From positions 1 through 46,166 of the forward strand of contig QUBZ01000025.1 in NCBI GenBank assembly GCA_014338005.1: a DNA stretch of 46,166 bases, given 5' to 3'. This document shows, piece after piece, positions 16,464 through 27,039 of the stretch. The notes beneath the pieces were generated by a model, which saw only the letters and a program-made list of their open reading frames with translations, was not told where the DNA came from and searched no databases. The stretch is from Chloroflexota bacterium. GTDB lineage: Bacteria > Chloroflexota > Anaerolineae > Aggregatilineales > Phototrophicaceae. Every line of letters starts with the position of its first letter. Within the stretch, counting starts at the first letter, position 1. A program made the translations under genes and the position numbers.

Positions 16464-17685
16464 GGTCGTCGCCTTTATGGACGACCAGGGTCGGAATCCT
16501 GCCGAGCCGCAGCAGGGCGACCGTTTCATCCGCCGGTTTGCTGCCACCGAATGAATGTGGGTCAACCAGGATGCACATGGGGCGAATCCCCCGCCGCGAG
16601 AGAATCTGAGCTTCGTTTATCCAATCCTGCTCCAATGAAGCGGTGACGATTACCAGCGTCGTGCCGCGCGTGAGGTAGGGCGTTTCCAGGGTGAGCATTT
16701 GCTGGAGCGAATAGCTGGAGAAACTGCGGGCGACGGCCAGCGTTTGCAGAATCCGGGTAAGCTGGCGGTTGCCGCGTTCCGGCTGGTGAACTTCGCGGTG
16801 CGGCGTATAACCGACGAAACCTAACGACCGTTCCGACTCGATGAAATATTTTGCCAGCGAGGCCGCCACGACGACGCTGTATTCCTCGGTAGAGGCGGGG
16901 ATAGCCTGGCTGGTGGGAATTACCGGCCCCGTGCGCCCGACGCGCTGAACGGTCGGCTCCTCGACCAGCGAAGTGGATGAAAAATCCACGAACAGCCAGA
17001 TGTCTACCAGGGGGTCAATCTCAAATTCTTTGACCAGCAGCCGGTCTTTACGCGCCGTACTGGGCCAGTGAATCCGGTTGAAACTGTCGCCCGGCACGTA
17101 ATCGCGGATGCCGGCGGCGTTGGTGGTGATGTGGTGCGCGCGCTGGCGCTGCGCCGCGCCGCCGGAGAGGAGTCCCATCGGCAGGTGTACCTGGTTGATC
17201 GGCACGGTGGCCGGGTAGACGATGACGCGGGAGGTCGCGTCCAGACGGCGCGGCGTCAAAAAAAAGCCGAAAGGGTCGCCGCTGATGAGCGTAACCGGCC
17301 CAAGCTGGAACTCGCCGCGCACCAGACAGGGCGTTTCGACATACCAGCGATAGTTTCGGCGTCCGCCCAGCGCCGGCACGACATGGCTGGCGCGGTGGCC
17401 GGGCAGGGTGGAGTGATCGCGCACTTCCAGCCACAGCTTGGGCAGGATGGTTCGGTTGCGAACGATGAAGGCTTCATCGAGGCTGCGCCCGACCTGCGCG
17501 CGCCGCGCGCGGGTCTTTCGGCTGAGGCTAATCCAGCGCACCGAAATCCAGGACCAGGTGAAAGAAATCGCCAGCAGCCCTCCCAGGAGGTAGGCGATGT
17601 TAAAAAACAGGGAGCGCCCGGTGAAAAGGCCGGTGAGCAAACTGATGATTAACAGCAGATAGATGGCGTTGCGACGGTTGGGCAT
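16432..17685 (-). CDS. DUF58 domain protein, MoxR partner
   Basis: About 417 aa from ATG 17685 (MPNRRNAIYLL). A GTG start at 17712 would overlap moxR by 20 bp. Two N-terminal membrane helices are followed by a cytoplasmic part. The DUF58 signature is GIRDYVPGDSFNRIHWPSTARKDRLLVKEF, here read as GIRDYVPGDSFNRIHWP then STARKDRLLVKEF. A vWA-like fold follows with VDIWLFVDFSS. DUF58 proteins work with MoxR AAA+ ATPases, probably in assembly or activation of client proteins. The MoxR gene lies directly upstream. Confidence 0.9.
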   Translation of the reverse strand: MPNRRNAIYLLLIISLLTGLFTGRSLFFNIAYLLGGLLAISFTWSWISVRWISLSRKTRARRAQVGRSLDEAFIVRNRTILPKLWLEVRDHSTLPGHRASHVVPALGGRRNYRWYVETPCLVRGEFQLGPVTLISGDPFGFFLTPRRLDATSRVIVYPATVPINQVHLPMGLLSGGAAQRQRAHHITTNAAGIRDYVPGDSFNRIHWPSTARKDRLLVKEFEIDPLVDIWLFVDFSSTSLVEEPTVQRVGRTGPVIPTSQAIPASTEEYSVVVAASLAKYFIESERSLGFVGYTPHREVHQPERGNRQLTRILQTLAVARSFSSYSLQQMLTLETPYLTRGTTLVIVTASLEQDWINEAQILSRRGIRPMCILVDPHSFGGSKPADETVALLRLGRIPTLVVHKGDDLSMALAQRPG

Positions 17686-17692
17686 AGGAGGG

Positions 17693-18706
<1,014 letters not shown>

Positions 18707-18743
18707 AAGACCTGCTTTTCTTGGGTTACTGCTGTTCGACGAT

Positions 18744-18777
18744 TAAACCAGTATAGCGAAAGTTGCGTCGGTGAGAA
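18744..18777 (-). promoter_or_regulatory. Probable promoter of moxR-DUF58
   Basis: TTCTCA (18777-18772), 16-bp spacer, TATACT (18755-18750) on the minus strand, about 40 bp upstream of the moxR start. The -35 is weak. Confidence 0.4.
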
Positions 18778-18812
18778 CCCCGGATGTAAATCGCTAAACT
18801 ATCTGAGGCGAC

Positions 18813-18847
18813 TTGCCGATTGTATTCTGTTTAGTATAATAAATCTC
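18813..18847 (+). promoter_or_regulatory. Promoter of the Roadblock gene
   Basis: TTGCCG (18813-18818), 16-bp spacer, perfect TATAAT (18835-18840). The transcript would start near 18847, leaving a leader of about 155 nt. That leader holds a GCTGG/CCAGC hairpin (18849-18864) followed by a U-rich stretch and is otherwise featureless. Confidence 0.65.
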
Positions 18848-19001
18848 GGCTGGTGCGCGCCAGCGTTATTCCGTTTTAATTTTATGACCACTTTTCCAGA
18901 ATTACGTAGTAAAATTGATTGACAGCAGTTGCAGCGTTTCAGGCCTCTTTCCAACACATATCTGCTGCCCGAAGCCGGGCAATTTTGAGAGGAGTATATT
19001 T

Positions 19002-19373
19002 ATGGCGAAATCGCGGACTGAATTGATGGTTGATCGCCTTCGTGATCTTCAGTCCACTACGCCGGAGATCGAGGCTTCTGCGGTGGTGAGCGTGGATGGC
19101 TTGATTATGGCATCGTCACTACCGGCAGGCGTAGAGGAAGATCGCGTTTCGGCGATGTCTGCGGCGATGCTTTCCCTGGGGGAGCGGATTTCAAACGAGT
19201 TAGGGAGAGGTCTGCTCGACCAGGTGTATATCAAAGGCAAAGACGGCTATGTGATTCTGATGTCCGTCGGTGAAGAGGCGGTACTGACCACCCTGGTGCG
19301 CGAGGGCGCGAAACTCGGCCTTATTTTTCTCGATATGCGCCGGACGGCGGATGATCTGGAAAAACTGGTCTAA
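19002..19373 (+). CDS. Roadblock/LC7 domain protein
   Basis: 123 aa from ATG 19002 (MAKSRTELMVDRL), preceded by GAGAGGAG. The frame is open further upstream but that part is leader. The fold is recognisable from IEASAVVSVDGLIMASSLP, DRVSAMSAAMLSLGERISNELG, and DGYVILMSVGEEAVLTTLVREGAKLGLIFLDM. In bacteria such proteins (MglB type) often regulate small Ras-like GTPases; a small GTPase gene lies at 22.3 kb. A terminator follows before pyrG. Confidence 0.93.
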   Translation: MAKSRTELMVDRLRDLQSTTPEIEASAVVSVDGLIMASSLPAGVEEDRVSAMSAAMLSLGERISNELGRGLLDQVYIKGKDGYVILMSVGEEAVLTTLVREGAKLGLIFLDMRRTADDLEKLV

Positions 19374-19416
19374 CCGGGCTGCACCTGTCTGACCCCAAGA
19401 TGCTGCTACCGAAAAC

Positions 19417-19465
19417 CGGCGGGGTGATGAGTCAGGCGTACTCCCCCGCCGCGATTTTTGTTTTT
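19417..19465 (+). terminator. Intrinsic terminator between the Roadblock gene and pyrG
   Basis: Perfect 8-bp GC stem CGGCGGGG/CCCCGCCG (19417-19424, 19444-19451), 19-nt loop, then CGATTTTTGTTTTT. It lies only 22 bp before the pyrG start, so it could also work as an attenuator of pyrG. Confidence 0.75.
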
Positions 19466-19469
19466 ATGA

Positions 19470-21176
<1,707 letters not shown>

Positions 21177-21181
21177 AAGAT

Positions 21182-22228
21182 ATGTCAATTGATAGTTATC
21201 TGCGCGCCATCCCAAAGGTTGAATTGTACGTTCAGCTTGAAGGGGCGATGCAGAAAGATACCTTGTTAATGATCGCCGAGCAGAACGATATTGCCGACTC
21301 GGTAAAACATTTCAGGCAGTGGGTGGCTTTAATCGAGCAGCCGGATTCCAGACGTCTGGACGAACTAGTGCGCGTGACCAGCACATGGCTGCAACAGCCG
21401 GATGATTTGACCCGACTGGTGTATGAGCTGGGGGTGAGCCTGGCGAAACAAAACGTGCGTTATGCAGAGGTCGGTGTTTCCCCGCTGCTGTACATGGAAA
21501 ACGGCCTGACATTCGAGCAGTTTCTGGCGGCCATTAATGATGGCCGCGACCGCGCTGCACGAGGGTGGGGGGTTCAACTGGCCTGGCTGCTGATGCTGCC
21601 GCGCGACCAGCCGCGCCGCGCCGATGATTTTCTGCGCTGGGTGACGAGCGCCGCCGCCAAACGCGGTGGGGTGGTTGGGCTTGGCCTGATTGGGTCGGAA
21701 GACGCCCAGCCGGCGGCACAGTTCGAGCGTCCCTTCCGAAATGCTGTGAAAAAGGGCGTGCCGCGTATCGTCCAGGCCGGGGATGTTCTGGGCGGGCAGG
21801 GAATTCTGGATGTCGTTACCCACCTGGAGCCAGATCGTATTATCGGCGGGTGGGGCGCGCTGGAGTCCCCGGATGCGCTCAATGTCTTGGTCGAGCAGCA
21901 TATACCGCTGAGTTTGAGCATAGCGCATGAGGTGCGCCGGGGCGCGGCTGCCTCCTATGCGGATTACCCGCTGCGCCGGCTTCTGGACGAAGGCGTTACG
22001 GTCACGTTGGGAACGGGGATGCCGGAACTGTACAAAACAAATCTGACGCAGGAATACCTGGCCGCTTACGAACTGGTGGACGGCGTTTTAGAGGAGATAG
22101 AAGAAATCGCTTTAAATGCGGTGCGGGCCAGTTTGCTGCCGGATGATGAAAAACAGCGAATGCTGGCGGTTTTTTCGGAAGAATATGCTCGACTGCGAGC
22201 CGAGCATGTTACCCCGGCGCAAGCGTGA
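21182..22228 (+). CDS. Adenosine-deaminase-fold protein lacking all catalytic residues
   Basis: 348 aa from ATG 21182, after GAGGA. The adenosine deaminase family is recognisable along the whole length: IPKVELYVQLEGAM, YAEVGVSPLL, DRIIGGWGALESPDAL, YPLRRLLDEGVTVTLGTGMPELYKTNLTQEYLAAYEL. The zinc HxH of the first strand is Y16-V-Q18; the HAGE motif is Q198-A-G-D201; RIGHG is R-I-I-G-G, losing the catalytic His; and the NSDDP loop is G-T-G-M-P, losing both Asp. All four metal ligands and the catalytic Glu, His and Asp of the known enzymes are thus replaced. The frame is open and well preserved, so it is probably a functional non-enzyme, perhaps binding a nucleoside. It follows pyrG by 5 bp. Confidence 0.85.
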   Translation: MSIDSYLRAIPKVELYVQLEGAMQKDTLLMIAEQNDIADSVKHFRQWVALIEQPDSRRLDELVRVTSTWLQQPDDLTRLVYELGVSLAKQNVRYAEVGVSPLLYMENGLTFEQFLAAINDGRDRAARGWGVQLAWLLMLPRDQPRRADDFLRWVTSAAAKRGGVVGLGLIGSEDAQPAAQFERPFRNAVKKGVPRIVQAGDVLGGQGILDVVTHLEPDRIIGGWGALESPDALNVLVEQHIPLSLSIAHEVRRGAAASYADYPLRRLLDEGVTVTLGTGMPELYKTNLTQEYLAAYELVDGVLEEIEEIALNAVRASLLPDDEKQRMLAVFSEEYARLRAEHVTPAQA

Positions 22229-22257
22229 AAACAGCGCCGCCAACAGCAGCGTTGGGA

Positions 22258-22286
22258 AATAAAAAGGCCGGGGGACACCCGGCCTT
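22258..22286 (-). terminator. Intrinsic terminator of the small GTPase gene
   Basis: Perfect 9-bp stem AAGGCCGGG/CCCGGCCTT (22264-22272, 22278-22286), 5-nt loop. Leftward it runs into TTTTTATTT, the U-tract of a minus-strand terminator. It sits between convergent genes and may also slow the plus-strand transcript. Confidence 0.8.
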
Positions 22287-22306
22287 AAAGTTGTGGTGTG
22301 TGAATA

Positions 22307-22837
22307 TCAGGGGGTTGACTTTTCTTTTTTGAGGAGCTGCACCATCTGTAAAAGCACCTGACGAACGCTGCTTTTCTGAGTGGCGACACAGGGCATGACC
22401 GTGACATCAACGCCGGCTTTGGTGCCGCGCCGCACTTCGGCGAGTTTGGCCGCGCCTTCGAGATCGGTTTTGTTGGCGACCACGAGATGCGGAACGGTCA
22501 CAAAACCGGAAAACAGGTTAATGAGTTCCGCCGCATCCGGGAAGGACGGCGCATCGGTGCTGTCCACCAGGACGATGAAGCCGCTCATCTCGCTGGAGAG
22601 AATTTCCCACATAAAATCAAAGCGGGTCTGTCCCGGCGTGCCATACAGATAAAGCGTATCACCGTCCAGCTGGACGCGACCGTAATCCATAGCGACGGTG
22701 GTTTCGGCCTTGATGCCCTTGTCCTCGGTCGTGATTTTTTTCTCGGTTGAAACAACGGGAATGTCAGAAATGGTTTTGATAAATTCTGTTTTCCCGGAGT
22801 TGAACGGCCCGGTGACAACGATCTTAAAAGCAGACAC
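22307..22837 (-). CDS. Small Ras-like GTPase (COG2229 type)
   Basis: 176 aa, a single G domain. P-loop GPFNSGKT at residues 10-17, an effector-region TTED, G3 as LYGTPGQTRF (the usual DxxG Asp is Tyr-Gly here) and G4 ANKTDLEG at 121-128. This pattern belongs to the bacterial small GTPases that pair with Roadblock proteins. The start is GTG 22837 behind AAGGAGGG. It has its own promoter and terminator. The Roadblock gene at 19.0 kb is a candidate partner. Confidence 0.92.
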   Translation of the reverse strand: MSAFKIVVTGPFNSGKTEFIKTISDIPVVSTEKKITTEDKGIKAETTVAMDYGRVQLDGDTLYLYGTPGQTRFDFMWEILSSEMSGFIVLVDSTDAPSFPDAAELINLFSGFVTVPHLVVANKTDLEGAAKLAEVRRGTKAGVDVTVMPCVATQKSSVRQVLLQMVQLLKKEKSTP

Positions 22838-22871
22838 GGAACCCTCCTTGAGGGGTCAGACAGTGCGTTCT

Positions 22872-22907
22872 GTACTCCATTGTACGTTGAAAGAAACCCT
22901 GCTGCAA
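22872..22907 (-). promoter_or_regulatory. Promoter of the small GTPase gene
   Basis: TTGCAG (22907-22902), 17-bp spacer, TACAAT (22884-22879) on the minus strand. It starts just inside the 3' end of the response regulator gap, so the GTPase can be transcribed independently. Confidence 0.6.
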
Positions 22908-22910
22908 GCG

Positions 22911-23660
22911 TTAGGTATCCGCCGCCGATGGATGTTTAAAATCCATAAAACGATAGCCGACCCCGCGTTCGGTCAGGATATATTTGGGGTTAGCCGGGTC
23001 CTCTTCGATTTTTTCTCGCAGATAGTTTACGTATAATCGAACGTAGTGGGCTTCGTCCCGATATTCATAACCCCAGACTTTGGCTAACAACTGGTCGTGC
23101 GGCACTGTCCAGCCCGCATTTTCGACCAGATGATAAAGCAGGCGATATTCAGTCGGGCGCAGCTTGATATGCTCGCCGTTTACGATCACCTCGCGCTGGT
23201 TAAAGTCAATACTCAGGCGGTCATCAATTTTCAGAACAGCCTGTTCGGGGGAAGCCGAGGGCATACTGGCGCGCCGCAGGACGGCTTTGATGCGGCTGGA
23301 AAGCTCGCGCGGGCCAAAGGGTTTGGTAATATAATCGTCCGCGCCGAGTTCGAGGCCGTAGACTTTATCGTTTTCTTCGCCTTTGGCGGTGAGTATGATA
23401 ACCGGTATGTTTGAAAATTCCCGCAGCATACGCAGGGTTTCGTAACCGTCCAGCTCCGGCATCATGATGTCGAGCAGCACCAGATCGGGTAGTTTGGTGC
23501 GGACAGCTTCGAGGGCTTGCAGGCCGTCACGCGCCTCGATGACCTGATGCCCCTCCAGCTCCAGGTTCATACGAATGAAGCCGATCATACGCGGCTCGTC
23601 ATCTACGACCAGGATGCGCTTGCCATCACGCTGACCCGCTCTTGGGAGTTTGGTGGTCAT
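22911..23660 (-). CDS. OmpR/PhoB-type response regulator
   Basis: 249 aa. Receiver domain about 15-130: LVVDDEPRM acidic pocket, phospho-acceptor in [21 protein letters not shown] and the lysine in [13 protein letters not shown]. Winged-helix DNA-binding domain about 150-240: [17 protein letters not shown] and the recognition part [17 protein letters not shown] with [12 protein letters not shown]. No histidine kinase is encoded nearby; it ends the kinase-phosphatase-FHA run, 13 bp after the 81-aa gene. Input could come from an unlinked histidine kinase. Confidence 0.96.
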   Translation of the reverse strand: MTTKLPRAGQRDGKRILVVDDEPRMIGFIRMNLELEGHQVIEARDGLQALEAVRTKLPDLVLLDIMMPELDGYETLRMLREFSNIPVIILTAKGEENDKVYGLELGADDYITKPFGPRELSSRIKAVLRRASMPSASPEQAVLKIDDRLSIDFNQREVIVNGEHIKLRPTEYRLLYHLVENAGWTVPHDQLLAKVWGYEYRDEAHYVRLYVNYLREKIEEDPANPKYILTERGVGYRFMDFKHPSAADT

Positions 23661-23673
23661 AGGTCAACGTTTT

Positions 23674-23919
23674 TCAGTCATTGCGCCACAACTGCGGGAA
23701 GTCGGCGCCGGCGTCCGGGTCGGGCATGACCTGAATCAGGTTAATGCGCGACCAGGGAAACATAACTGTTGTGACGCCTTCATCCAGCCAATCCACTTCC
23801 CGATCTTTACGATCGCGGGGATTTTTGCCGATAATCATGATGTCTGATGGATTGGGCAGTTCTTCAACGTCCAGTTTGATCGGTTCAGCATTTGCAACGT
23901 GAATGAGAAGGGTAATCAT
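23674..23919 (-). CDS. 81-aa protein of unknown function
   Basis: 81 aa from ATG 23919 (MITLLIHVANAEPIKLDVEEL), which has GGAGAGGTT directly upstream. Upstream in-frame codons reach 24039 but overlap the FHA gene's end. No family is recognised. It is predicted mostly beta by eye, with PSDIMIIGKNPRDRKDREVDW and a C-terminal TTVMFPWSRINLIQVMP. It lies between the FHA gene and the response regulator gene on one strand, so it is likely part of the same signalling operon. Confidence 0.75.
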   Translation of the reverse strand: MITLLIHVANAEPIKLDVEELPNPSDIMIIGKNPRDRKDREVDWLDEGVTTVMFPWSRINLIQVMPDPDAGADFPQLWRND

Positions 23920-23986
23920 AACCTCTCCAATGGATGTCTGCGATTGAGAATGTAAAAACGGCGCATGGAACGCGCGATGTCGGACA

Positions 23987-24490
23987 TCATTTAAAGTAAA
24001 TGTGGGCCACCAGCTTGCCGAGGCGAATTTCATCGCCATCGCGCAGGATACGTGGTTGGTCCGGGACTAACCGCTGGCCGTTTAAATGGGTGCCGTTGGC
24101 GCTGCCCATATCCACCAGCGTGAGTGTATCTTCGTTACGATAGATAGCGGCATGAATGCGCGACACACCCTTGTCGAGCGCGCCGAAAGGCGTCAGGTCT
24201 ACATCGGGTTTTTGCGGGCTGGTAGCATCGGTGCGTCCGAGGATGGTTCTTTTGGCCGGCTGTATGATAACGGGCTGAGAAGCATCGCGGATATGAATGA
24301 TGACAGAAGCATCCTGGCCGAAGCGCGCCGTACCCCAGGTGGCTTTGGCGGCCAGGTCGTTGGATGATTGATCGAGCTGTTTGGTGGGTAATACGGCGCT
24401 TCCCGAACCGCCCGTCAGGCTCTGGCCGCATTCCTCGCAAAACAACATGCCTTCAAGGTTTTTTGATCCACAGTAAGGACAGGTGACCAT
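23987..24490 (-). CDS. Zinc-ribbon and FHA domain protein
   Basis: 167 aa. Residues 1-25 are a zinc ribbon (CPYCGS and CEECGQ). After a low-complexity linker, residues 80-165 are an FHA domain: TILGRTDA with the phosphothreonine-binding Arg, VSRIHAAIYR with the Ser/His pair, and LVDMGSANGTHLNGQRL with the Asn. It would read phosphothreonine marks made by the kinase at 27-29 kb. Its ATG overlaps the stop of the J-domain/vWA gene by 1 bp (TAATG). Confidence 0.93.
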   Translation of the reverse strand: MVTCPYCGSKNLEGMLFCEECGQSLTGGSGSAVLPTKQLDQSSNDLAAKATWGTARFGQDASVIIHIRDASQPVIIQPAKRTILGRTDATSPQKPDVDLTPFGALDKGVSRIHAAIYRNEDTLTLVDMGSANGTHLNGQRLVPDQPRILRDGDEIRLGKLVAHIYFK

Positions 24491-25986
24491 TACGACACGT
24501 CCTCATTTGATGGCCCCAAGAGCAAAAAACGAGTTTGATATTTCAAGGTTTTGCGTCCCGCATCCGACAGGTTGCTGGTATGCGCGACCCGGCGGGCTTC
24601 AGATCGCGCCTGGTTGGCAAGGTCTTCTTCGCCCATTGCCAGCAGGCGGGTTGCCAGATTTTCCAGCCGGCGCGTGGCTTCGCGGATGTCGCCGCTGGCA
24701 AGCGCCTCTTGCGCGCGCTCCTGCATTCGATAGAGCGTCAGTTTTCCCAGGGCATCCAGGATGGCAACCGGCGGGTCTTCTGGCGGGGGATTATCATTTA
24801 CCTCCAGCGAGATGTCGCTGAGGCTTTGGAAGTGCTGATTCTGGTTTGCCAGCACGTCGCCGGTGGAAACCAGGCGTGCCACCGAGCGAAAACCGAGCGC
24901 CATGTTGGCGGGCAGCTGGAACTGCAAGAGGACGGATATGTTACGATTGGCCTGCAAACTGCCGAGTTGTATGTAACCATCGTCAACCGTTAGCGGCTGC
25001 GGGTGCGGCGAGAGTTTAAAGGCCGATTCGAGTTTTACGTCCGGGTCGGGTGCGACGGACAGGCGCACCCGTTCGGCAAAAGCGTTGGATAAATTGCGTA
25101 CATGGTTGTTCAAAAAGCTGACAACCGCGCTGGCAGAGTTGATATACGATGATGTGCCGCCGGTAACAGAAGCTAACTGGTCGAGAAATTCATCGTTCCA
25201 TTCCTGCCCAAGCCCCATCGCGCTGATGCTGATGCCCTGTTCAGCGGATTTGCGGGCCAGTTCGATACAATTCTCGTGGTCGCCAAAGGTGTTTCCGTCA
25301 GTCAGCAGGACGACGTGGTTGACCAGTTTAGGGCCAAGGAAACGTCGGTTCTGCTCCACGCCGGCGGAGAGTCCCTTGAAGATTTCCGTTCCGCCGGAAG
25401 CGATCATCATGCTGATTTTGGCCTTAAGGGCCTGTTTGTTCTGAACAGGTGTGGCTGGAATGATAACTTCAGCGCGGTCATTGAAGCTCACGACCGAAAG
25501 AATATCGCCTTCGGAAAGCTGATTGACGATTTCGTGGGCGGCAACCTTTACCTTATCCAGGCGAGTGCCGTTCATGGAGTTGCTGTGATCGAGAACCAGC
25601 GTGAGGTTAAGGCGTGTCTCGCGTTTTTGATCCTGGTTGCGCGCGCGGGGGTCGGGAAGAATCTCGGCCAGCAGGTAAATTACCTGCGGTTCGGGGAGGG
25701 GGACAACGGCTCTTTTGCTGGGTGTGACGCGCAGGGAAAAATTCAGACCTTCATCAGGGCGCTGCCGGGCGATTTGATGGTCGTAGGCGCGGCGGCGGTC
25801 TGCGTCTATCAGGAGTTCATAGGCGACGGTGACATCCTGAAACTGGACGGCGGCGCCGGGATTATTCGGATTTGCGTCGGGATGCAGGCGGCGCGCAACA
25901 CGACGGTAAGCCGCCTTGATCTCGTCCGCCGAGGAATCCGGCGAAACGCCCAGGGTGATGTAAGGATCAATACTCGTCACAGCCAT
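24490..25986 (-). CDS. J-domain and von Willebrand A domain fusion protein
   Basis: 498 aa from ATG 25986, which lies after the PP2C stop; an upstream ATG at 26052 would overlap that gene. Residues 7-70 are a J domain: PYITLGVSPDSSADEIKAAY, the HPD motif (L34-HPD-A) and RRRAYDH. Residues about 126-300 are a vWA domain with MIDAS LDHSNSM (D133, S135, S137), a later GGTEIFKG Thr and LLTDGNTFGD Asp. A beta region follows, then a helical C-terminus with EALASGDIREATRRLENLATRLLAMGE-like repeats and GRKTLKYQTR. The C-terminal half resembles vWA proteins found beside FHA and PP2C genes. The J domain suggests recruitment of DnaK; no DnaK is nearby. Confidence 0.9.
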   Translation of the reverse strand: MAVTSIDPYITLGVSPDSSADEIKAAYRRVARRLHPDANPNNPGAAVQFQDVTVAYELLIDADRRRAYDHQIARQRPDEGLNFSLRVTPSKRAVVPLPEPQVIYLLAEILPDPRARNQDQKRETRLNLTLVLDHSNSMNGTRLDKVKVAAHEIVNQLSEGDILSVVSFNDRAEVIIPATPVQNKQALKAKISMMIASGGTEIFKGLSAGVEQNRRFLGPKLVNHVVLLTDGNTFGDHENCIELARKSAEQGISISAMGLGQEWNDEFLDQLASVTGGTSSYINSASAVVSFLNNHVRNLSNAFAERVRLSVAPDPDVKLESAFKLSPHPQPLTVDDGYIQLGSLQANRNISVLLQFQLPANMALGFRSVARLVSTGDVLANQNQHFQSLSDISLEVNDNPPPEDPPVAILDALGKLTLYRMQERAQEALASGDIREATRRLENLATRLLAMGEEDLANQARSEARRVAHTSNLSDAGRKTLKYQTRFLLLGPSNEDVS

Positions 25987-26005
25987 AACAGCACATACAA
26001 TTCCA

Positions 26006-27010
26006 CTATCCCGGTATCTGTAAAACAATCGCTGTAATATTATCCGTCCCACCGTGCGTATTGGCTAGGGCGACTAATTTATCACAGGCTTCCTGCGGGC
26101 TGTCGTACCGCATCACGATTTCGGCGATTTCATCCTCCGTGACCATATTCCAGAGTCCATCACTGCACAACAAGAGTTTGGACTTGGGCGGCAGACGCCG
26201 TGTTAAAGCATCTACTTCGACATTTTCGCTTTGCCCAAGCGCGCGGTAGAGAACATTACGCTGAATATGATTGACGGCTTCTTCCGGCGTGATCTGATCG
26301 AGTTCGATGAGACGCTGCACCAGGGAATGGTCACGGGTGATTTTTTCCAAGCCATCTTTGGTTATCAGGTAAATACGGCTGTCGCCGACATGTACGATAT
26401 AGGCAAGATCGTTGACGATGGCGACGGCGGTCAGGGTTGTGCCGCCTTCCGGCACTTTGGCGATAATATCGGCGTTGGCTTTTTGAACCGCCGAAATCAA
26501 GGCCTCGGTAATGGGCATTCGGTCAGCATCATTCTCGCCGCGCAGCATGGGCAGACAGACACTGGCGGCAACGTTGGAGGCTACGACGTGAGCCGCCATG
26601 GCGGAGGCCTTTTCGCCGTCATGATGTCCCCCCATTCCATCGGCCACGATAAACAGGCCGAAGTCCGGGCGCTGATCGGAACTGCGGCTGGTCGTAAAGA
26701 GGGAAAATACCGAGTCCTGATTGGAGTTGCGAACCATGCCTACGTCGGTTGACTGACCGAAGCGGAGATGTTCATTGCTGGACGAGATCACCGTTTCGGG
26801 GGGCAGGGGGCGTGTTGCGCCGTCAGCCACCGTTTGGGGAGCGGGGGTGTTCGTATCCGCAGCAACCGGAGCCGTATCCACCTCTTTAGAGGCAGGCGGC
26901 ATGGGCGGTTCAAGCGGTGTAGTTTCTATTTCCGGTTCACTCTCGGACGCTGCCGGTTTGTCCGGTGGCTTTGAACCGGGTTGACTAAAAAAGCGGCGGA
27001 ACAAATCCAT
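26006..27010 (-). CDS. PP2C-type Ser/Thr protein phosphatase
   Basis: 334 aa. An acidic, Pro-rich tail (1-80) precedes a full PP2C domain: GQSTDVGMVRNSNQDS, FIVADGMGGHHDGEKAS with the metal-binding Asp-Gly, VHVGDSRIYLI, RDHSLVQRLIE, LLLCSDGLWNMV and GGTDNITAIVLQ. All metal Asp residues appear intact. No membrane helix is seen, so it acts in the cytoplasm. It lies 29 bp after the kinase gene and would reverse its phosphorylation. Confidence 0.95.
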   Translation of the reverse strand: MDLFRRFFSQPGSKPPDKPAASESEPEIETTPLEPPMPPASKEVDTAPVAADTNTPAPQTVADGATRPLPPETVISSSNEHLRFGQSTDVGMVRNSNQDSVFSLFTTSRSSDQRPDFGLFIVADGMGGHHDGEKASAMAAHVVASNVAASVCLPMLRGENDADRMPITEALISAVQKANADIIAKVPEGGTTLTAVAIVNDLAYIVHVGDSRIYLITKDGLEKITRDHSLVQRLIELDQITPEEAVNHIQRNVLYRALGQSENVEVDALTRRLPPKSKLLLCSDGLWNMVTEDEIAEIVMRYDSPQEACDKLVALANTHGGTDNITAIVLQIPG

Positions 27011-27039
27011 AGTTGTTAAGCTCCAATCGTGGATACGAG

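Noticed and set aside
18884..18922. 12-codon frame in the Roadblock leader, a possible leader peptide
   Set aside because: No ribosome binding site and no run of regulatory codons; likely chance.
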